Part shown: one piece after another, positions 1 through 7,879 of the stretch
Numbering within the stretch: the stretch's first letter is position 1
Layout of the letters: every line of letters starts with the position of its first letter
Translations under genes and position numbers: made by a program
DNA from: Ktedonosporobacter rubrisoli
GTDB taxonomy: Bacteria > Chloroflexota > Ktedonobacteria > Ktedonobacterales > Ktedonobacteraceae
Direction of reading: 5' to 3'
NCBI RefSeq assembly: GCF_004208415.1
Contig: NZ_CP035758.1
Span: 310,001-374,000 of the forward strand
DNA: 64,000 nucleotides
Notes under the pieces: model-generated
Told to the model about the DNA's origin: nothing
The model's database searches: none
The model's input: the letters and a program-made list of their open reading frames with translations, nothing else

Positions 1-504
1 AAGTTGCCATCTCATAGAGTTATCTTCCTGACCACGATTCTGTCAGGCAGTTTAATGACAAAGAACAGTAGCAAGATGCCCTGCCACAGTTCTCTTTTTA
101 CTATTCCTACCCACACCCAGTGGGGGTGGGTTTAGAGAAAGTATACGCTCTGCCTGTAGATATGTCAAGAGACTTTTAGGGAAGAGCCAAAGCTTTACAG
201 TCCTCAAGAAAAGAGAGCGTTAAGGGCTCAAATCCGGCTCGATCGCGGCGCGGCGGGAAAAATGCTCTGGTAGAGGAGTGGAATCGGAGCCTGCATTTTA
301 GAGGGATAGACCCATTCCTCCCTTTTGAGGTGGTTCGGCAAGGATACGAAGTTTGTAGGTGCGAAGGACGCTATCCTTGAAGAGTATGGATAGTACACAT
401 TTTATGCTGGGCAAGCTAAAAGGCTCGGCTTGGCCAGTGATGACTCTGCCATCTCGGTGTAGCCGGGCCTGAGAGGTGCCATGAACAAACGAGCGAAGGA
501 TCGC
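1..504. other. Intergenic region at window start
   Basis: No convincing gene is seen in this stretch. An imperfect GC-rich hairpin at 109-131 (arms ACCCAC and GTGGGT, with CCC/GGG inside) could be a terminator, but it lacks a clean T-tract on either strand. The short open frames over 402-602 run antisense to the nitroreductase gene and look like chance. A T-arm-like string near 228-245 has no surrounding cloverleaf. Confidence 0.4.
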
Positions 505-984
505 TCAAGGACGAAAGGCAACTCCACGCACAATCTGATTGACTGCTTGCAATCCTGCCTCCGTGCCATCATATGGATAGCCCACAAAGCTGAACAGCCC
601 ACGCACTAAAAAAGGATGTTTTCGCTTGTAATATTTCAGAATTTCATACGTTTCCTCTGACGTAAGCAAGCGCTGCTGCGGCACATACCGTTTGAACCCG
701 ATCTGTACCTCAACGGCCGGGTGAGCCTGAAGATTGCGGTACCAATCGCTAATGGTTCCATAGCCGGCCACGATGACGCTCTCTTGCGTCACCGGATCAT
801 ATTTGACAACCTCAACCACCGTCTGTAGTCTGCGCCCACTTTTGCGCCCAATATGGGTGAACATCAAAAAGCGATGGCCAAGCAGCCAACCAAGGTGCCA
901 GCGGTAGAGAAAAAGTGGCGACTTAAAAAACAATTTCAAGAGTCCGGTTGGCTTGCCTGGCCTGGTAAGTGCAGTATTCATCAC
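505..984 (-). CDS. Nitroreductase/quinone reductase family protein (F420-dependent DDN type)
   Basis: The 159-residue protein matches the deazaflavin-dependent nitroreductase fold (DUF385, split beta-barrel). The core reads THIGRKSGRRLQTVVEVVKY, then an IVAGYG stretch, DWYRNLQAHPAVEVQIG and a C-terminal FVGYPYDG region. Length is normal for the family. Members use reduced F420 to reduce quinones, nitro compounds or other hydrophobic acceptors; the substrate cannot be read here. It lies 40 bases downstream of the flavin monooxygenase on the same strand and probably shares its promoter, suggesting a two-enzyme redox or detoxification unit. The family is common in actinobacteria and Chloroflexota. 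Confidence 0.88.
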   Translation of the reverse strand: MMNTALTRPGKPTGLLKLFFKSPLFLYRWHLGWLLGHRFLMFTHIGRKSGRRLQTVVEVVKYDPVTQESVIVAGYGTISDWYRNLQAHPAVEVQIGFKRYVPQQRLLTSEETYEILKYYKRKHPFLVRGLFSFVGYPYDGTEAGLQAVNQIVRGVAFRP

Positions 985-1024
985 AATTTCCTTTCTAGAT
1001 TTAGAATAAAGAGACTTAAGCGCT

Positions 1025-2263
1025 TCAGGATTTTACACGACATTTGCCTCCACGCTGTGAAGCAGCTTCCTCTTGCATAGTGCTCGGAACAGGCCCGCTT
1101 TCGGCCGGGAGCTCGACATATTCTGCGCCGAACTGGAGGTGCAAAAGCTTACGGAAGGCTCTTCTGAAGAGTATTCTCATCATGGTGTTTTGCATGAACA
1201 TGGCAAAGGAATTGCCAGGCAAAAAGAATTTGCTAATGAGGCGAGCATTCTTTTGTTGGGTCAGCACATGCGGTCGCATCTGCGCCTCATAGCGCTGGAA
1301 TGCTTCTTGATGGTCGGCACACTCGTGCAGGGCTCGGGCCAGCAAGTAGGCCCCTCCCATGGCCAGAGCCGCTCCTTGCATCGAAATGAAGGTAAGGCTG
1401 CCACAGGCATCGCCGATAAGAGCCACACGGCCTGCATGCCAGGCTGGCATCTCGATCTGAAAGACTGTATCCATGAATATACGCTCAGGCTCAGTGGCAT
1501 CTTTAAGCATCAGTTGAGTAACCCAGCCCACGCTTGCAAATCTCTCCTGTAAATGCGCTAGACGTTGCGCCCGCGGAATATGCTCATGCTTATCCGCCTG
1601 GTACATGAAAAACGTGACAATCTCTCCAGCCCGTTGCGTACAGTAGGCCGAGGCTAAGCGCCCGGGCTCAAGGTGCATCTTCCAGTTCAGGTCGATTCCA
1701 TAGCGATCGGTAAGTGGAAAGCAGGCAATATTGTAGCCAAGGTAGCGCGCAAACTGTTCCTCTGGACCAAAGACCAGAGAGCGCGTCTTAGAATGCACGC
1801 CGTCAGCACCGATCAGGAGATCAAAGGATTCTGTTGTGCCATCATTGAAGGTAACTGTGACGGATTCTGGACCTTGCGTCACCTGGGTAAGCGTGCAGCC
1901 AAAGCGCACCTCAACCTGATCCGGTAGTATTGAATACAATGTTTCCTCTAATGTTGAGCGCAACAAGGGCATATATTTCCCGCCCATTATCTCTTGCATC
2001 AAGGTGGAATCCAGTTTGGCAATTCGCTTGCCAGTTTTTGTGACATAGGCTATGGCCTCGAAAGGAAGTTGCTGAGAAGCCAGGCGCTCAATAAGGCCCA
2101 TTCTCCGCGCGACTTCATAGCCCGCTCCCGAGAAGGCAAGCCCGTACCCATCCCGCCGAATCTCCGCCGCTTGCTCTATAACAACCGACGAGATGCCGTA
2201 GCGATTGAGCCAGTAGGCCAGGGTTAGACCGGCAATCCCTCCCCCGGAGATTAATACCCGCAT
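1025..2263 (-). CDS. FAD-dependent monooxygenase (PHBH/TetX-like)
   Basis: This 412-residue protein is a group A flavin monooxygenase. The N-terminal Rossmann motif is SGGGIAG at residues 6-12. The FAD/NADPH motif GADGVHS is at about 152-158, and the ALIGDACG motif that contacts the FAD ribityl/pyrophosphate is near 280. Such enzymes hydroxylate aromatic or polyketide-like substrates with NAD(P)H and O2; TetX-type tetracycline inactivators belong to the same superfamily, but nothing here shows substrate identity. It is the first gene of a two-gene minus-strand unit. Transcription should start at the promoter at 2341-2369, which is bracketed by two palindromic operators, so the pair is probably induced by a ligand. 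Confidence 0.87.
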   Translation of the reverse strand: MRVLISGGGIAGLTLAYWLNRYGISSVVIEQAAEIRRDGYGLAFSGAGYEVARRMGLIERLASQQLPFEAIAYVTKTGKRIAKLDSTLMQEIMGGKYMPLLRSTLEETLYSILPDQVEVRFGCTLTQVTQGPESVTVTFNDGTTESFDLLIGADGVHSKTRSLVFGPEEQFARYLGYNIACFPLTDRYGIDLNWKMHLEPGRLASAYCTQRAGEIVTFFMYQADKHEHIPRAQRLAHLQERFASVGWVTQLMLKDATEPERIFMDTVFQIEMPAWHAGRVALIGDACGSLTFISMQGAALAMGGAYLLARALHECADHQEAFQRYEAQMRPHVLTQQKNARLISKFFLPGNSFAMFMQNTMMRILFRRAFRKLLHLQFGAEYVELPAESGPVPSTMQEEAASQRGGKCRVKS

Positions 2264-2324
2264 TATGTGCTTCCTTTCCTGCTACCATATACGACACGGT
2301 AGCCCCAATCAAACAATTAATAAC

Positions 2325-2338
2325 TAACTGGTCAGTTA
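2325..2338. promoter_or_regulatory. TetR-type operator, proximal copy
   Basis: TAACTGGTCAGTTA has perfect 6-base arms around a GT centre and lies just downstream of the -10 box of the monooxygenase promoter. The size and symmetry fit TetR-family operators. No TetR gene adjoins it; the nearest in the window is at 13.1 kb. Confidence 0.7.
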
Positions 2339-2340
2339 TA

Positions 2341-2369
2341 ATTATAGGAGAAAAAATTCTTTTTGTCAA
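2341..2369 (-). promoter_or_regulatory. Consensus sigma70-type promoter for the monooxygenase operon
   Basis: On the minus strand a perfect TTGACA (2364-2369) and a perfect TATAAT (2341-2346) are separated by exactly 17 bases. The start codon is about 78 bases downstream. Palindromes sit immediately downstream of the -10 and across the -35, so the promoter looks strong but tightly repressed. Confidence 0.85.
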
Positions 2370-2388
2370 TAACTGACTGGGCAGTAAT
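2369..2388. promoter_or_regulatory. TetR-type operator, distal copy overlapping the -35 box
   Basis: The sequence around 2371-2387 (TAACTGACTGGGCAGTAA) is a slightly degraded copy of the site at 2321-2338 (TAACTAACTGGTCAGTTA). Centres are about 49 bases apart. It abuts the -35 hexamer, so occupancy would block RNA polymerase. Confidence 0.65.
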
Positions 2389-2656
2389 TGCTTTCGCGGG
2401 TTTAACAGGGTAAGATGTGGCTAGCCGCTTCTACATATTTGCGACAATTTAGCCATACGTCCGTGACAATTTCCCCTTAAGCTCTCCATTTAGTAAACCT
2501 GCATAAGTTCCAGGAAGGAGTGAAGCCAGACCGGGCCTATTTACCAAATAGTCACCTTCTGGGAAGCACCTTTCATCATTATCTCATTGTAGCTCTTTAT
2601 ATTTGGTACATCTCCAATATACCTATCTTAAATAACAGGAGGCTGAGGACGTTTCT

Positions 2657-3352
2657 GTGATTTCTACATTACTCAATTTTAACTATCTCATGTTTCAAAG
2701 CATTAACGCGCCAGCGGGGTCGAATCCTGTGCTGGACCTTTTCATGGTATTCTGTGCCAATTCGCTTATCTTCTGTTTCCCACTTATACTCCTTTTCTAC
2801 TGGGGAAAGCCTCTGAGTTGGCAGCCGCGCTCGCTCTCCGCCGAAGAAATGAGCATAGTGCAGCAGCGCCGTTCAGCTGTACTATGGATTGCTATTGCCT
2901 GTGTTCTCGCTTTTAGCCTTAATCTTCTTATCGAACACTTTATCTTTGAGCCGCGCCCCTTTATCGCGCATAAGGTACACCTTTTGATTCAACATGCGGC
3001 TGACGGTTCTTTTCCCAGCGATCATACTGCATGGTCATTTGCCGTCGTAGGAATGCTTGCTTTCCAGCTCCTTTTCGCCTTTACAACCATCCAGCGCAGC
3101 TCTAACAAGGGCCAGGGAAATCTGAGGCTGGCCTTGCTTCTCTTACCATTTTGCCTCTTGCTCATTGCCCTGGGGATGGCTTGCTTAATCGGCTTCGCGC
3201 GCATCTATGTTGGTGTGCATTATCCAGGGGATATTCTGGGTGGTGCGTGCAGCGGCATGCTGGCATCCTGTATAGCTACGGCATTGCGCCTCTGCCTGCA
3301 ACGACCAACCGAAGCAGTGATTAAGCTCGCCCAGGCCATTCGTTTAGCATAA
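2657..3352 (+). CDS. PAP2-family membrane phosphatase (BcrC-like)
   Basis: This 231-residue integral membrane protein of the PAP2 superfamily carries the three phosphatase motifs: EPRPF near residue 98, FPSDHTAW near 120 (nucleophile-assisting His) and RIYVGVHYPGD near 185 (catalytic His). About five hydrophobic helices flank them. The organisation resembles bacterial undecaprenyl-pyrophosphate phosphatases that recycle the cell-wall lipid carrier. The lysine usual in motif 1 is not evident, as in several BcrC-like proteins. Start is the GTG at 2657 with GAGGA about 8 bases upstream. Monocistronic. Exact lipid substrate is inferred. Confidence 0.85.
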   Translation: MISTLLNFNYLMFQSINAPAGSNPVLDLFMVFCANSLIFCFPLILLFYWGKPLSWQPRSLSAEEMSIVQQRRSAVLWIAIACVLAFSLNLLIEHFIFEPRPFIAHKVHLLIQHAADGSFPSDHTAWSFAVVGMLAFQLLFAFTTIQRSSNKGQGNLRLALLLLPFCLLLIALGMACLIGFARIYVGVHYPGDILGGACSGMLASCIATALRLCLQRPTEAVIKLAQAIRLA

Positions 3353-3457
3353 ACTACTGCTCGCTCTCTGATCCATACTGGATTCTCCGTCCAATTTGGG
3401 GTTACAATGGACTTACAAGCTATCGATAATCACCTTTAAAGGAGGAGAAGTTCAGTT

Positions 3458-3934
3458 ATGGATCTACAGGTCAAAAAACAAGCTTTGCGCTTATTTACAT
3501 ATGGGCTCTATGCAGTTAGCTGCCTTGACGAGGGCAAAGTCAATGCATTTACTGCCAACTGGCTCTCTCAGGTATCGTTTGAGCCATCTTTACTGGCCAT
3601 ATCTGTCGAAAACGCCTCAATGTCGCTGCCGATGATCCTCCATAGTAAGCGCTTTGCAGTCAATGTGTTGCGCTCCGGACAGCGTGACCTGGCGGGAAAG
3701 CTGGGCAAATCAGCGCTAAAGAATCCAGGAAAACTTGAAGGAATCAGCTATGCGCTGCAGGAGGAGCACTTTCCCGTCCTACATGATGCTCTGGCCTGGG
3801 TTGGTTGCGAACTGCGCCAATCATTGCCGGCTGGCGACTCAACGCTTCTCCTCGCTGAGGTCGTCGCGGCCGGTATTCTGGCTGAAGGGCAGCCTCTTAC
3901 CATGCTGGAAACAGGATTTCGGCATGCCGGCTAG
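3458..3934 (+). CDS. Flavin reductase-like domain protein
   Basis: This 158-residue protein matches the flavin reductase/DIM6-NTAB FMN-binding split-barrel family: FTYGLYAVSC at the N-terminus, VNAFTANWLSQVSFEPSLLAIS (the NxxTxxWxxxxSxxPPL-type FMN motif), then the HSKRFAVNVL helix. These proteins bind FMN and either supply reduced flavin to monooxygenases or act as oxidoreductases. Preceded by a strong AAAGGAGGAG ribosome site at about 3438-3447. It stands alone, followed by a perfect hairpin at 3968-3994. Substrate unknown. Confidence 0.85.
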   Translation: MDLQVKKQALRLFTYGLYAVSCLDEGKVNAFTANWLSQVSFEPSLLAISVENASMSLPMILHSKRFAVNVLRSGQRDLAGKLGKSALKNPGKLEGISYALQEEHFPVLHDALAWVGCELRQSLPAGDSTLLLAEVVAAGILAEGQPLTMLETGFRHAG

Positions 3935-3967
3935 GCAATCTCTAGCACCGCCAGACGCACGATCATA

Positions 3968-3994
3968 ATCTATGCTGTCAGTAGCAGCATAGAT
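3968..3994 (+). terminator. Hairpin downstream of flavin reductase gene
   Basis: Perfect 10-bp stem, ATCTATGCTG (3968-3977) and CAGCATAGAT (3985-3994), with a 7-base loop, 33 bases after the stop codon. No U-tract follows, so this is a probable transcript-end hairpin rather than a classic intrinsic terminator. Confidence 0.5.
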
Positions 3995-4108
3995 AGTGAG
4001 CAAAACTGCATTTTGCGATCCGCCCTGAGGATACAGCGCTTATATTAAGGAGCGATCAAAATTGTAGTAAATACCTATATACCTACGTTTTGAAAGGCAG
4101 TAGTCTGT

Positions 4109-4753
4109 ATGCAAATTAGTGGTAATGCTTCCTCAGAAGCTAGCACTACTTATCCAGATTGTGTATTCTGTCACCGTAATCAGATCAGCCCCTATATACT
4201 GAAAGAGACAGCCACTTTTCGTGTCCTTGCAGATCATGCTCCTCTCGTAGAAGGCCATATTCTGATTGTGCCCAAACAGCACTATGCCTGTTATGGCACG
4301 GTCCCGGCTGAGCTTGATACCGAGCTTTTTGCGCTGAAGCACGAGATACAAGACTTTCTCACACACTTTTATGCTCCTGTTGTCTTCTGGGAGCACGGCG
4401 TTTTTCGGCAGACGGTTTATCACGCCCACCTGCACTGTTTCCCCTTTGGAGAGATTAGATATGATCCGGCTTCTACCCTTCATGGACAGGTAGTCAAGAC
4501 GCAGGATGAGATTCGTTCATGGTATGCTGCGTACGGGAACTACTTTTATCTGCAGGATCACAGCGGCGCCTATCTCTTTGCTCCTCAGTTGGAGCGCTAT
4601 TACCGTGTCATTCGGGAGGTGCTCTGGGCCGGCGCTTCCGTGCGCAACGGTAACCATGACATGCGATCTCCTCAGCAGCGCTATGAAGAGGGTAAAGTGC
4701 TCATCAAGGCGCTCACTACTAACTGGAATACATTTTTCAACAGCAAGGGGTGA
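4109..4753 (+). CDS. HIT-family (histidine triad) hydrolase-like protein
   Basis: This 214-residue protein starts with a CVFC pair (residues about 18-21) typical of zinc-binding HIT proteins. It carries GHILIVPKQH near 54 and the histidine triad HAHLHCFP near 112. HIT proteins are nucleotide hydrolases or transferases acting on substrates such as AppppA, AMP-lysine or GDP-sugars. The C-terminal 90 residues extend beyond a minimal HIT domain (usual length 110-150) and are not recognised. The stop is followed after three bases by the start of the alpha/beta hydrolase, so the two are co-translated; why they are paired is unknown. Confidence 0.82.
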   Translation: MQISGNASSEASTTYPDCVFCHRNQISPYILKETATFRVLADHAPLVEGHILIVPKQHYACYGTVPAELDTELFALKHEIQDFLTHFYAPVVFWEHGVFRQTVYHAHLHCFPFGEIRYDPASTLHGQVVKTQDEIRSWYAAYGNYFYLQDHSGAYLFAPQLERYYRVIREVLWAGASVRNGNHDMRSPQQRYEEGKVLIKALTTNWNTFFNSKG

Positions 4754-4756
4754 TTT

Positions 4757-5632
4757 ATGCCGATCCAGGCAGTTCATGATGAGTTCGCCATCGCTGGCGA
4801 TACAACGCTTCATTGGGTTCAATGGGGAACTCAAGGACCACCAGTGGTCTGTATTCACGGCCTGACCGCCAACGCGTTTTGCTTTCAGGCCTTCGCTGAT
4901 GAATTGGCCCGCGACCACCGGGTAATTGCCTACGATTTACGCGGACGCGGAGACAGCGATAAGCCTGAAGAGGATTATAGTGTGCCCATTCACGCGCAGG
5001 ATCTGGCCGAGCTCATCGATGAGCTAGCTTTAGAGCGTCCCATTATTATCGGCCACTCGTTAGGAGCGTTCATCGCGCTCTATTTTGCTGCCCATTATCC
5101 CTCTAAATTGAGCCGACTTGTTCTGGTCGATGGCGGCGCACCTTTACCCTGGAGCACGCCGGCGGAGCAGCCGGCCTGGCTCACTGCTGCCGTAAACCGC
5201 CTGGGGCAACCTGTCCCCTCTTTTCAGCAATATCTCAACGCCCTGCAAGCCGCACCTTTCCTGAAGCCATACTGGAACGAGTACTTTGATATTTATTTTG
5301 AGCATGATGTATTGCAGGAAAGCGATGGTAGCGTAATTGCCAAGGCCTATCGCAACGGTATTCTTGAGGAAGGTTTGCGTATGCCGGAGGCAGCTCCGCA
5401 AGAACAGTGGGCCCAAGTGCAGGTTCCAACGCTGTTGCTGCGCGCGGGCCAGGGTCTCTTTTTGGCAGATGATCAGCTCCTCTCTGAGAGAGCGGCTGAA
5501 GCAATGCAACAGAGCATAAAGCAATGCACCTATTTAAATTTTCCATCTCTGAACCACTACACCATCATTTTCGGCGTTGATCCAAAACCTGCGCAGGAGA
5601 TACAACGCTTTCTGAGCGAAGGGTCGGGCTAA
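4757..5632 (+). CDS. Alpha/beta hydrolase
   Basis: This 291-residue alpha/beta-hydrolase fold protein has the oxyanion motif IHGLTANAF near residue 33, DLRGRGDSDKP near 61 and the nucleophile elbow GHSLGA near 98. A LLLRAGQGLFLADD stretch presumably holds the acid, and LNHYTIIF near 270 holds the catalytic His. Family members are esterases, lipases, epoxide hydrolases or C-C hydrolases; substrate cannot be assigned. Only three bases separate it from the HIT gene, so it should be the second gene of a two-gene operon. Confidence 0.85.
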   Translation: MPIQAVHDEFAIAGDTTLHWVQWGTQGPPVVCIHGLTANAFCFQAFADELARDHRVIAYDLRGRGDSDKPEEDYSVPIHAQDLAELIDELALERPIIIGHSLGAFIALYFAAHYPSKLSRLVLVDGGAPLPWSTPAEQPAWLTAAVNRLGQPVPSFQQYLNALQAAPFLKPYWNEYFDIYFEHDVLQESDGSVIAKAYRNGILEEGLRMPEAAPQEQWAQVQVPTLLLRAGQGLFLADDQLLSERAAEAMQQSIKQCTYLNFPSLNHYTIIFGVDPKPAQEIQRFLSEGSG

Positions 5633-5716
5633 GCTCGGCCTGGCTTTTCTACTGCTCAAGCTTGCCCAGAGCTAGTGATCTGTCACGGTTGACGTGATGC
5701 GTGAACCGGCGGGATT

Positions 5717-5868
5717 GTCAAGGGGCGCCGCGACCTAGCGGATGCGTCGCGATCTAGCGGATGCGCCGCGACCTAGCGGATGCGCCGCGACCTAGCGGAT
5801 GCGCCGCGACCTAGCGGATAGGTAGCCCTTGACCTGGGGCTTGGAGGCTACGTCGCGATCTAGCGGAT
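5717..5868. repeat. 19-bp tandem repeat array (5 + 1 copies) flanked by an inverted 8-mer
   Basis: Five head-to-tail copies of GCGCCGCGACCTAGCGGAT occupy 5725-5743, 5744-5762, 5763-5781, 5782-5800 and 5801-5819; the second is a GCGTCGCGATCTAGCGGAT variant. A sixth copy of the variant type sits at 5850-5868 after a 30-base gap. The array is bracketed by GTCAAGGG (5717-5724) and its complement CCCTTGAC (5826-5833). It lies between convergent genes and is much more GC-rich than the following spacer. Function unknown. Confidence 0.9.
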
Positions 5869-5998
5869 TGTGCCCCATTCTCCCTCTTCCTCCGCTCCCG
5901 CAGGCGGCATACTCCTCACACGACATCTGACAAAGTGATAGAAGTTACCGGGCAACAAAAGTAGAGATAAAAAAATAGAAATGTTTACATTCCAAACT

Positions 5999-6949
5999 TC
6001 AACTTCTCCTAAACTCAATCTCAGGATAAAGCCGCCGCGCTATATGTATGGCAAAATGGCATAATACCCTTGTCTGCCTGGCCTGTGGAAGCTCTGATAG
6101 CGGCTTATCAGAAAAATCAGGATCTGAGAATGGCTGAAATTTGCTGAGCAGACTCATATAGTATGGACATGACTCAACGATGAGCGGTAACTTCTGTAAT
6201 GAATCCTGCTCTAATATACATTGGAGAACTCGGCGCGCTGAGCTTAAGAGAGATGCGTTTACCATAAGCACAATAATACTCGCCGAAGTAATTAAGCGAG
6301 TAAGCTCTTTTTGTGACATTGTACCAGCCTGGATGGTAGAGGCATCTCTACACCTGCAGGTAATCTTATATTTCATGGAGTACAATTGTGCCTCCAGGCC
6401 CTGGGACCAGCGTTTGGCCCTTTCGCCGCTATAGAAGATGATCACTTCGTAGCCTGCCCCTATCTGCTGCGTCGAGGCACTATATCCATTTCGCAGGAGC
6501 GAGGGGAGGGGGATAGCCAGGCCTCGCTTTTCTTCGATGTGTGCTAGCGCTAATTTATATGCTTCTACATACACAACAAATATGGTTACTAATTTGATGA
6601 TATAAGCCAGCAAGAGGGCAAAAAAGGCTAAATGAGGGGATTGCAGATTGCCTATTGCCAGGAAGAAAGCCAAAATGCAGGTTACATTACTGAGGAGATA
6701 GCCAGCTTTTGGATAAGAAAGGCCTGGCGAAAATTTTGCCTGCGGCAATAAAGCGAGAGGCGCACAGAACAAAACAATCATGCGTGTTTCTTCGTCAAAC
6801 CAGGACGGGGCAGTGGCGCGGAAATCTAGCGCAATTATTGCTAAAGCCGCGCTATTTAATGCCATGGGCAAAATACCAAGATAGAACAGAAAGTGCGTCC
6901 CGCTGCGAATAATTTCGGCCAGAGGTCGATGATAGATTTTCCCAGGCAT
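5999..6949 (-). CDS. Membrane protein with TIR-like C-terminal domain
   Basis: Not assigned to a named family. The N-terminal ~140 residues contain about four hydrophobic helices (around 20-43, 58-70, 85-100 and 108-130 from the ATG used here). The C-terminal part has a TIR/flavodoxin-like layout: YEVIIFYSGERAKRWSQGLE, then TMSQKELTRLITSASIIVLM, then a LLSSARR stretch and LPLIVESCP, ending in an amphipathic helix AIHIARRLYP. The Glu in QKEL aligns with the catalytic Glu of TIR NADases, and SIIVLMVNASLLSS with the usual VLVSPNYLSS strand. The fold call is inference and the domain is divergent. ATG at 6949 is chosen because GTAAGGAGG lies 9 bases upstream; an upstream GTG at 6970 would bury that site. 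The gene stands alone. Confidence 0.6.
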   Translation of the reverse strand: MPGKIYHRPLAEIIRSGTHFLFYLGILPMALNSAALAIIALDFRATAPSWFDEETRMIVLFCAPLALLPQAKFSPGLSYPKAGYLLSNVTCILAFFLAIGNLQSPHLAFFALLLAYIIKLVTIFVVYVEAYKLALAHIEEKRGLAIPLPSLLRNGYSASTQQIGAGYEVIIFYSGERAKRWSQGLEAQLYSMKYKITCRCRDASTIQAGTMSQKELTRLITSASIIVLMVNASLLSSARRVLQCILEQDSLQKLPLIVESCPYYMSLLSKFQPFSDPDFSDKPLSELPQARQTRVLCHFAIHIARRLYPEIEFRRS

Positions 6950-7046
6950 AGAAATATCCCTCCTTACCACGTATAGAAGGAGCCTTTCAGCCTGTCCTAC
7001 AATACCTTTTCCTTATTGAGCTGAGCCTATTTGCCGCATGTGGTTC

Positions 7047-7084
7047 CATTATCCAGAAGAGCAAGCTCTAACCTCTGGATAATG
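7047..7084. promoter_or_regulatory. Perfect inverted repeat in the spacer upstream of the TIR-like gene
   Basis: CATTATCCAGA (7047-7057) pairs perfectly with TCTGGATAATG (7074-7084), and an inner AGAGC/GCTCT stem extends the hairpin. It could be a leader structure of the minus-strand gene or a large operator. On the plus strand it is followed by CAGGCCTGTTTT, so a terminator is also possible. Confidence 0.5.
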
Positions 7085-7143
7085 CGCAGGCCTGTTTTAC
7101 ATATGCCCGCAAAAAGAGCACAATAAAGTGCTAGCTGGCTAAC

Positions 7144-7173
7144 TGGACATAGATACAGCTAATATGTTATGAT
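7144..7173 (+). promoter_or_regulatory. Putative promoter of the candidate RNA gene
   Basis: TGGACA at 7144-7149 and TATGAT at 7168-7173 are separated by 18 bases, predicting a start near 7180, just before the hairpin-rich stretch. No open reading frame follows within 600 bases. Confidence 0.4.
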
Positions 7174-7179
7174 CTGGCT

Positions 7180-7405
7180 GGTCAATAGGCCAATATTCTA
7201 TTATTGAGCGCTAAGGCTCAATAAGGAAAAAGTGAAGCACATCACTCATGTGGTGTGCCAAACAGGCTGAAAGCTCCTGGATGCTCGCTGTTGGGCTGCT
7301 AACAGAAGGTTTCGGCCAATGTACAGAAAAAGGCACCCGCTTCTCTTTGGCTGATGTTCTGGGCAGAGAACACGGCTAAAAGACTGGGTGTCTTTTGTTG
7401 TTTTT
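7180..7405 (+). ncRNA. Candidate structured non-coding RNA, unclassified
   Basis: A stretch without coding potential contains successive strong stems. H1 is TTATTGAGC/GCTCAATAA (7201-7224, 9 bp). H2 is GCACATCAC/GTGGTGTGC (7237-7258, 9 pairs including one G-U). A TTGG...CCAA-closed region follows around 7295-7315. A long terminal stem pairs AAAGGCACCC (7329-7338) with GGGTGTCTTT (7386-7395), encloses an inner TTCTCT/AGAGAA helix, and is followed by a T-rich tail TTTTGTTGTTTTT (7393-7405). That ending resembles an intrinsic terminator. No match to 6S, SRP, tmRNA, RNase P or a known riboswitch could be recognised. It might also be a cis leader, but the next gene starts about 475 bases later. 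Confidence 0.45.
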
Positions 7406-7879
7406 ATGAACTTTTACCCTTCCTAATCATACTCCTTTGTATCCCTAAAAACAAGTATCTGCCATAAAAATATCAGTAAACTTCCTGCACAAATAGAATA
7501 GAACATATTAAGCGACATAAAATGTTATAAGCAGATACTAAATGTTGTATTGGTAAGCATGGTAAAAGATGCTCAACGTAGATTTGCCTCTCCCACCTGG
7601 CCTTAAATTTCACAGCAAAAAATACGAAGCAAGTACAGTGCTGGCTAAGACTAAATTCCTCTAGCTACTTTTTTCTAACTACTTATACCTATCCTCCGTT
7701 ATGGCCATAATAGCCTTTTGAGACTACCACACCTTAGCATGTTTTTTACGTAGCTGTCAACAAGGCATGACATTTGTCAGGTATATTTGACCGACATGAA
7801 ATGTGTATAATAGTATATGTGGGTCGTTACATTGCAAGAAACATTTGAAACATTCTATATTATTGGAGCAGCAGAGAAA
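7406..7879. other. AT-rich spacer upstream of the HTH-GAF gene
   Basis: No gene is seen. Near its end are a palindrome TGACATTTGTCA (7768-7779) and a TATAAT (7806-7811); a TTGACC at 7787-7792 is too close (13 bases) to be the matching -35. If TATAAT is the -10 box, transcription begins near 7818, which would make an ATG at 7817 unusable and supports the start at 7880. The palindrome could be an operator. Confidence 0.45.

Noticed and set aside
109..131. Intrinsic terminator in the first 150 bases
   Set aside because: Stem is imperfect and neither strand has a U-tract in the correct place.
220..260. T-arm-like string GGGCTCAAATCCGGCTCG suggesting a tRNA
   Set aside because: No acceptor stem, D-arm or anticodon loop can be drawn around it.
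2701..2735. GGGGTCGAATCCTGTG resembling a tRNA T-arm
   Set aside because: Lies inside the PAP2 coding sequence and has no cloverleaf context.
7787..7811. TTGACC/TATAAT as a promoter for the HTH-GAF gene
   Set aside because: The spacer is 13 bases, too short for a sigma70 promoter; TATAAT may still be a -10 with another -35.
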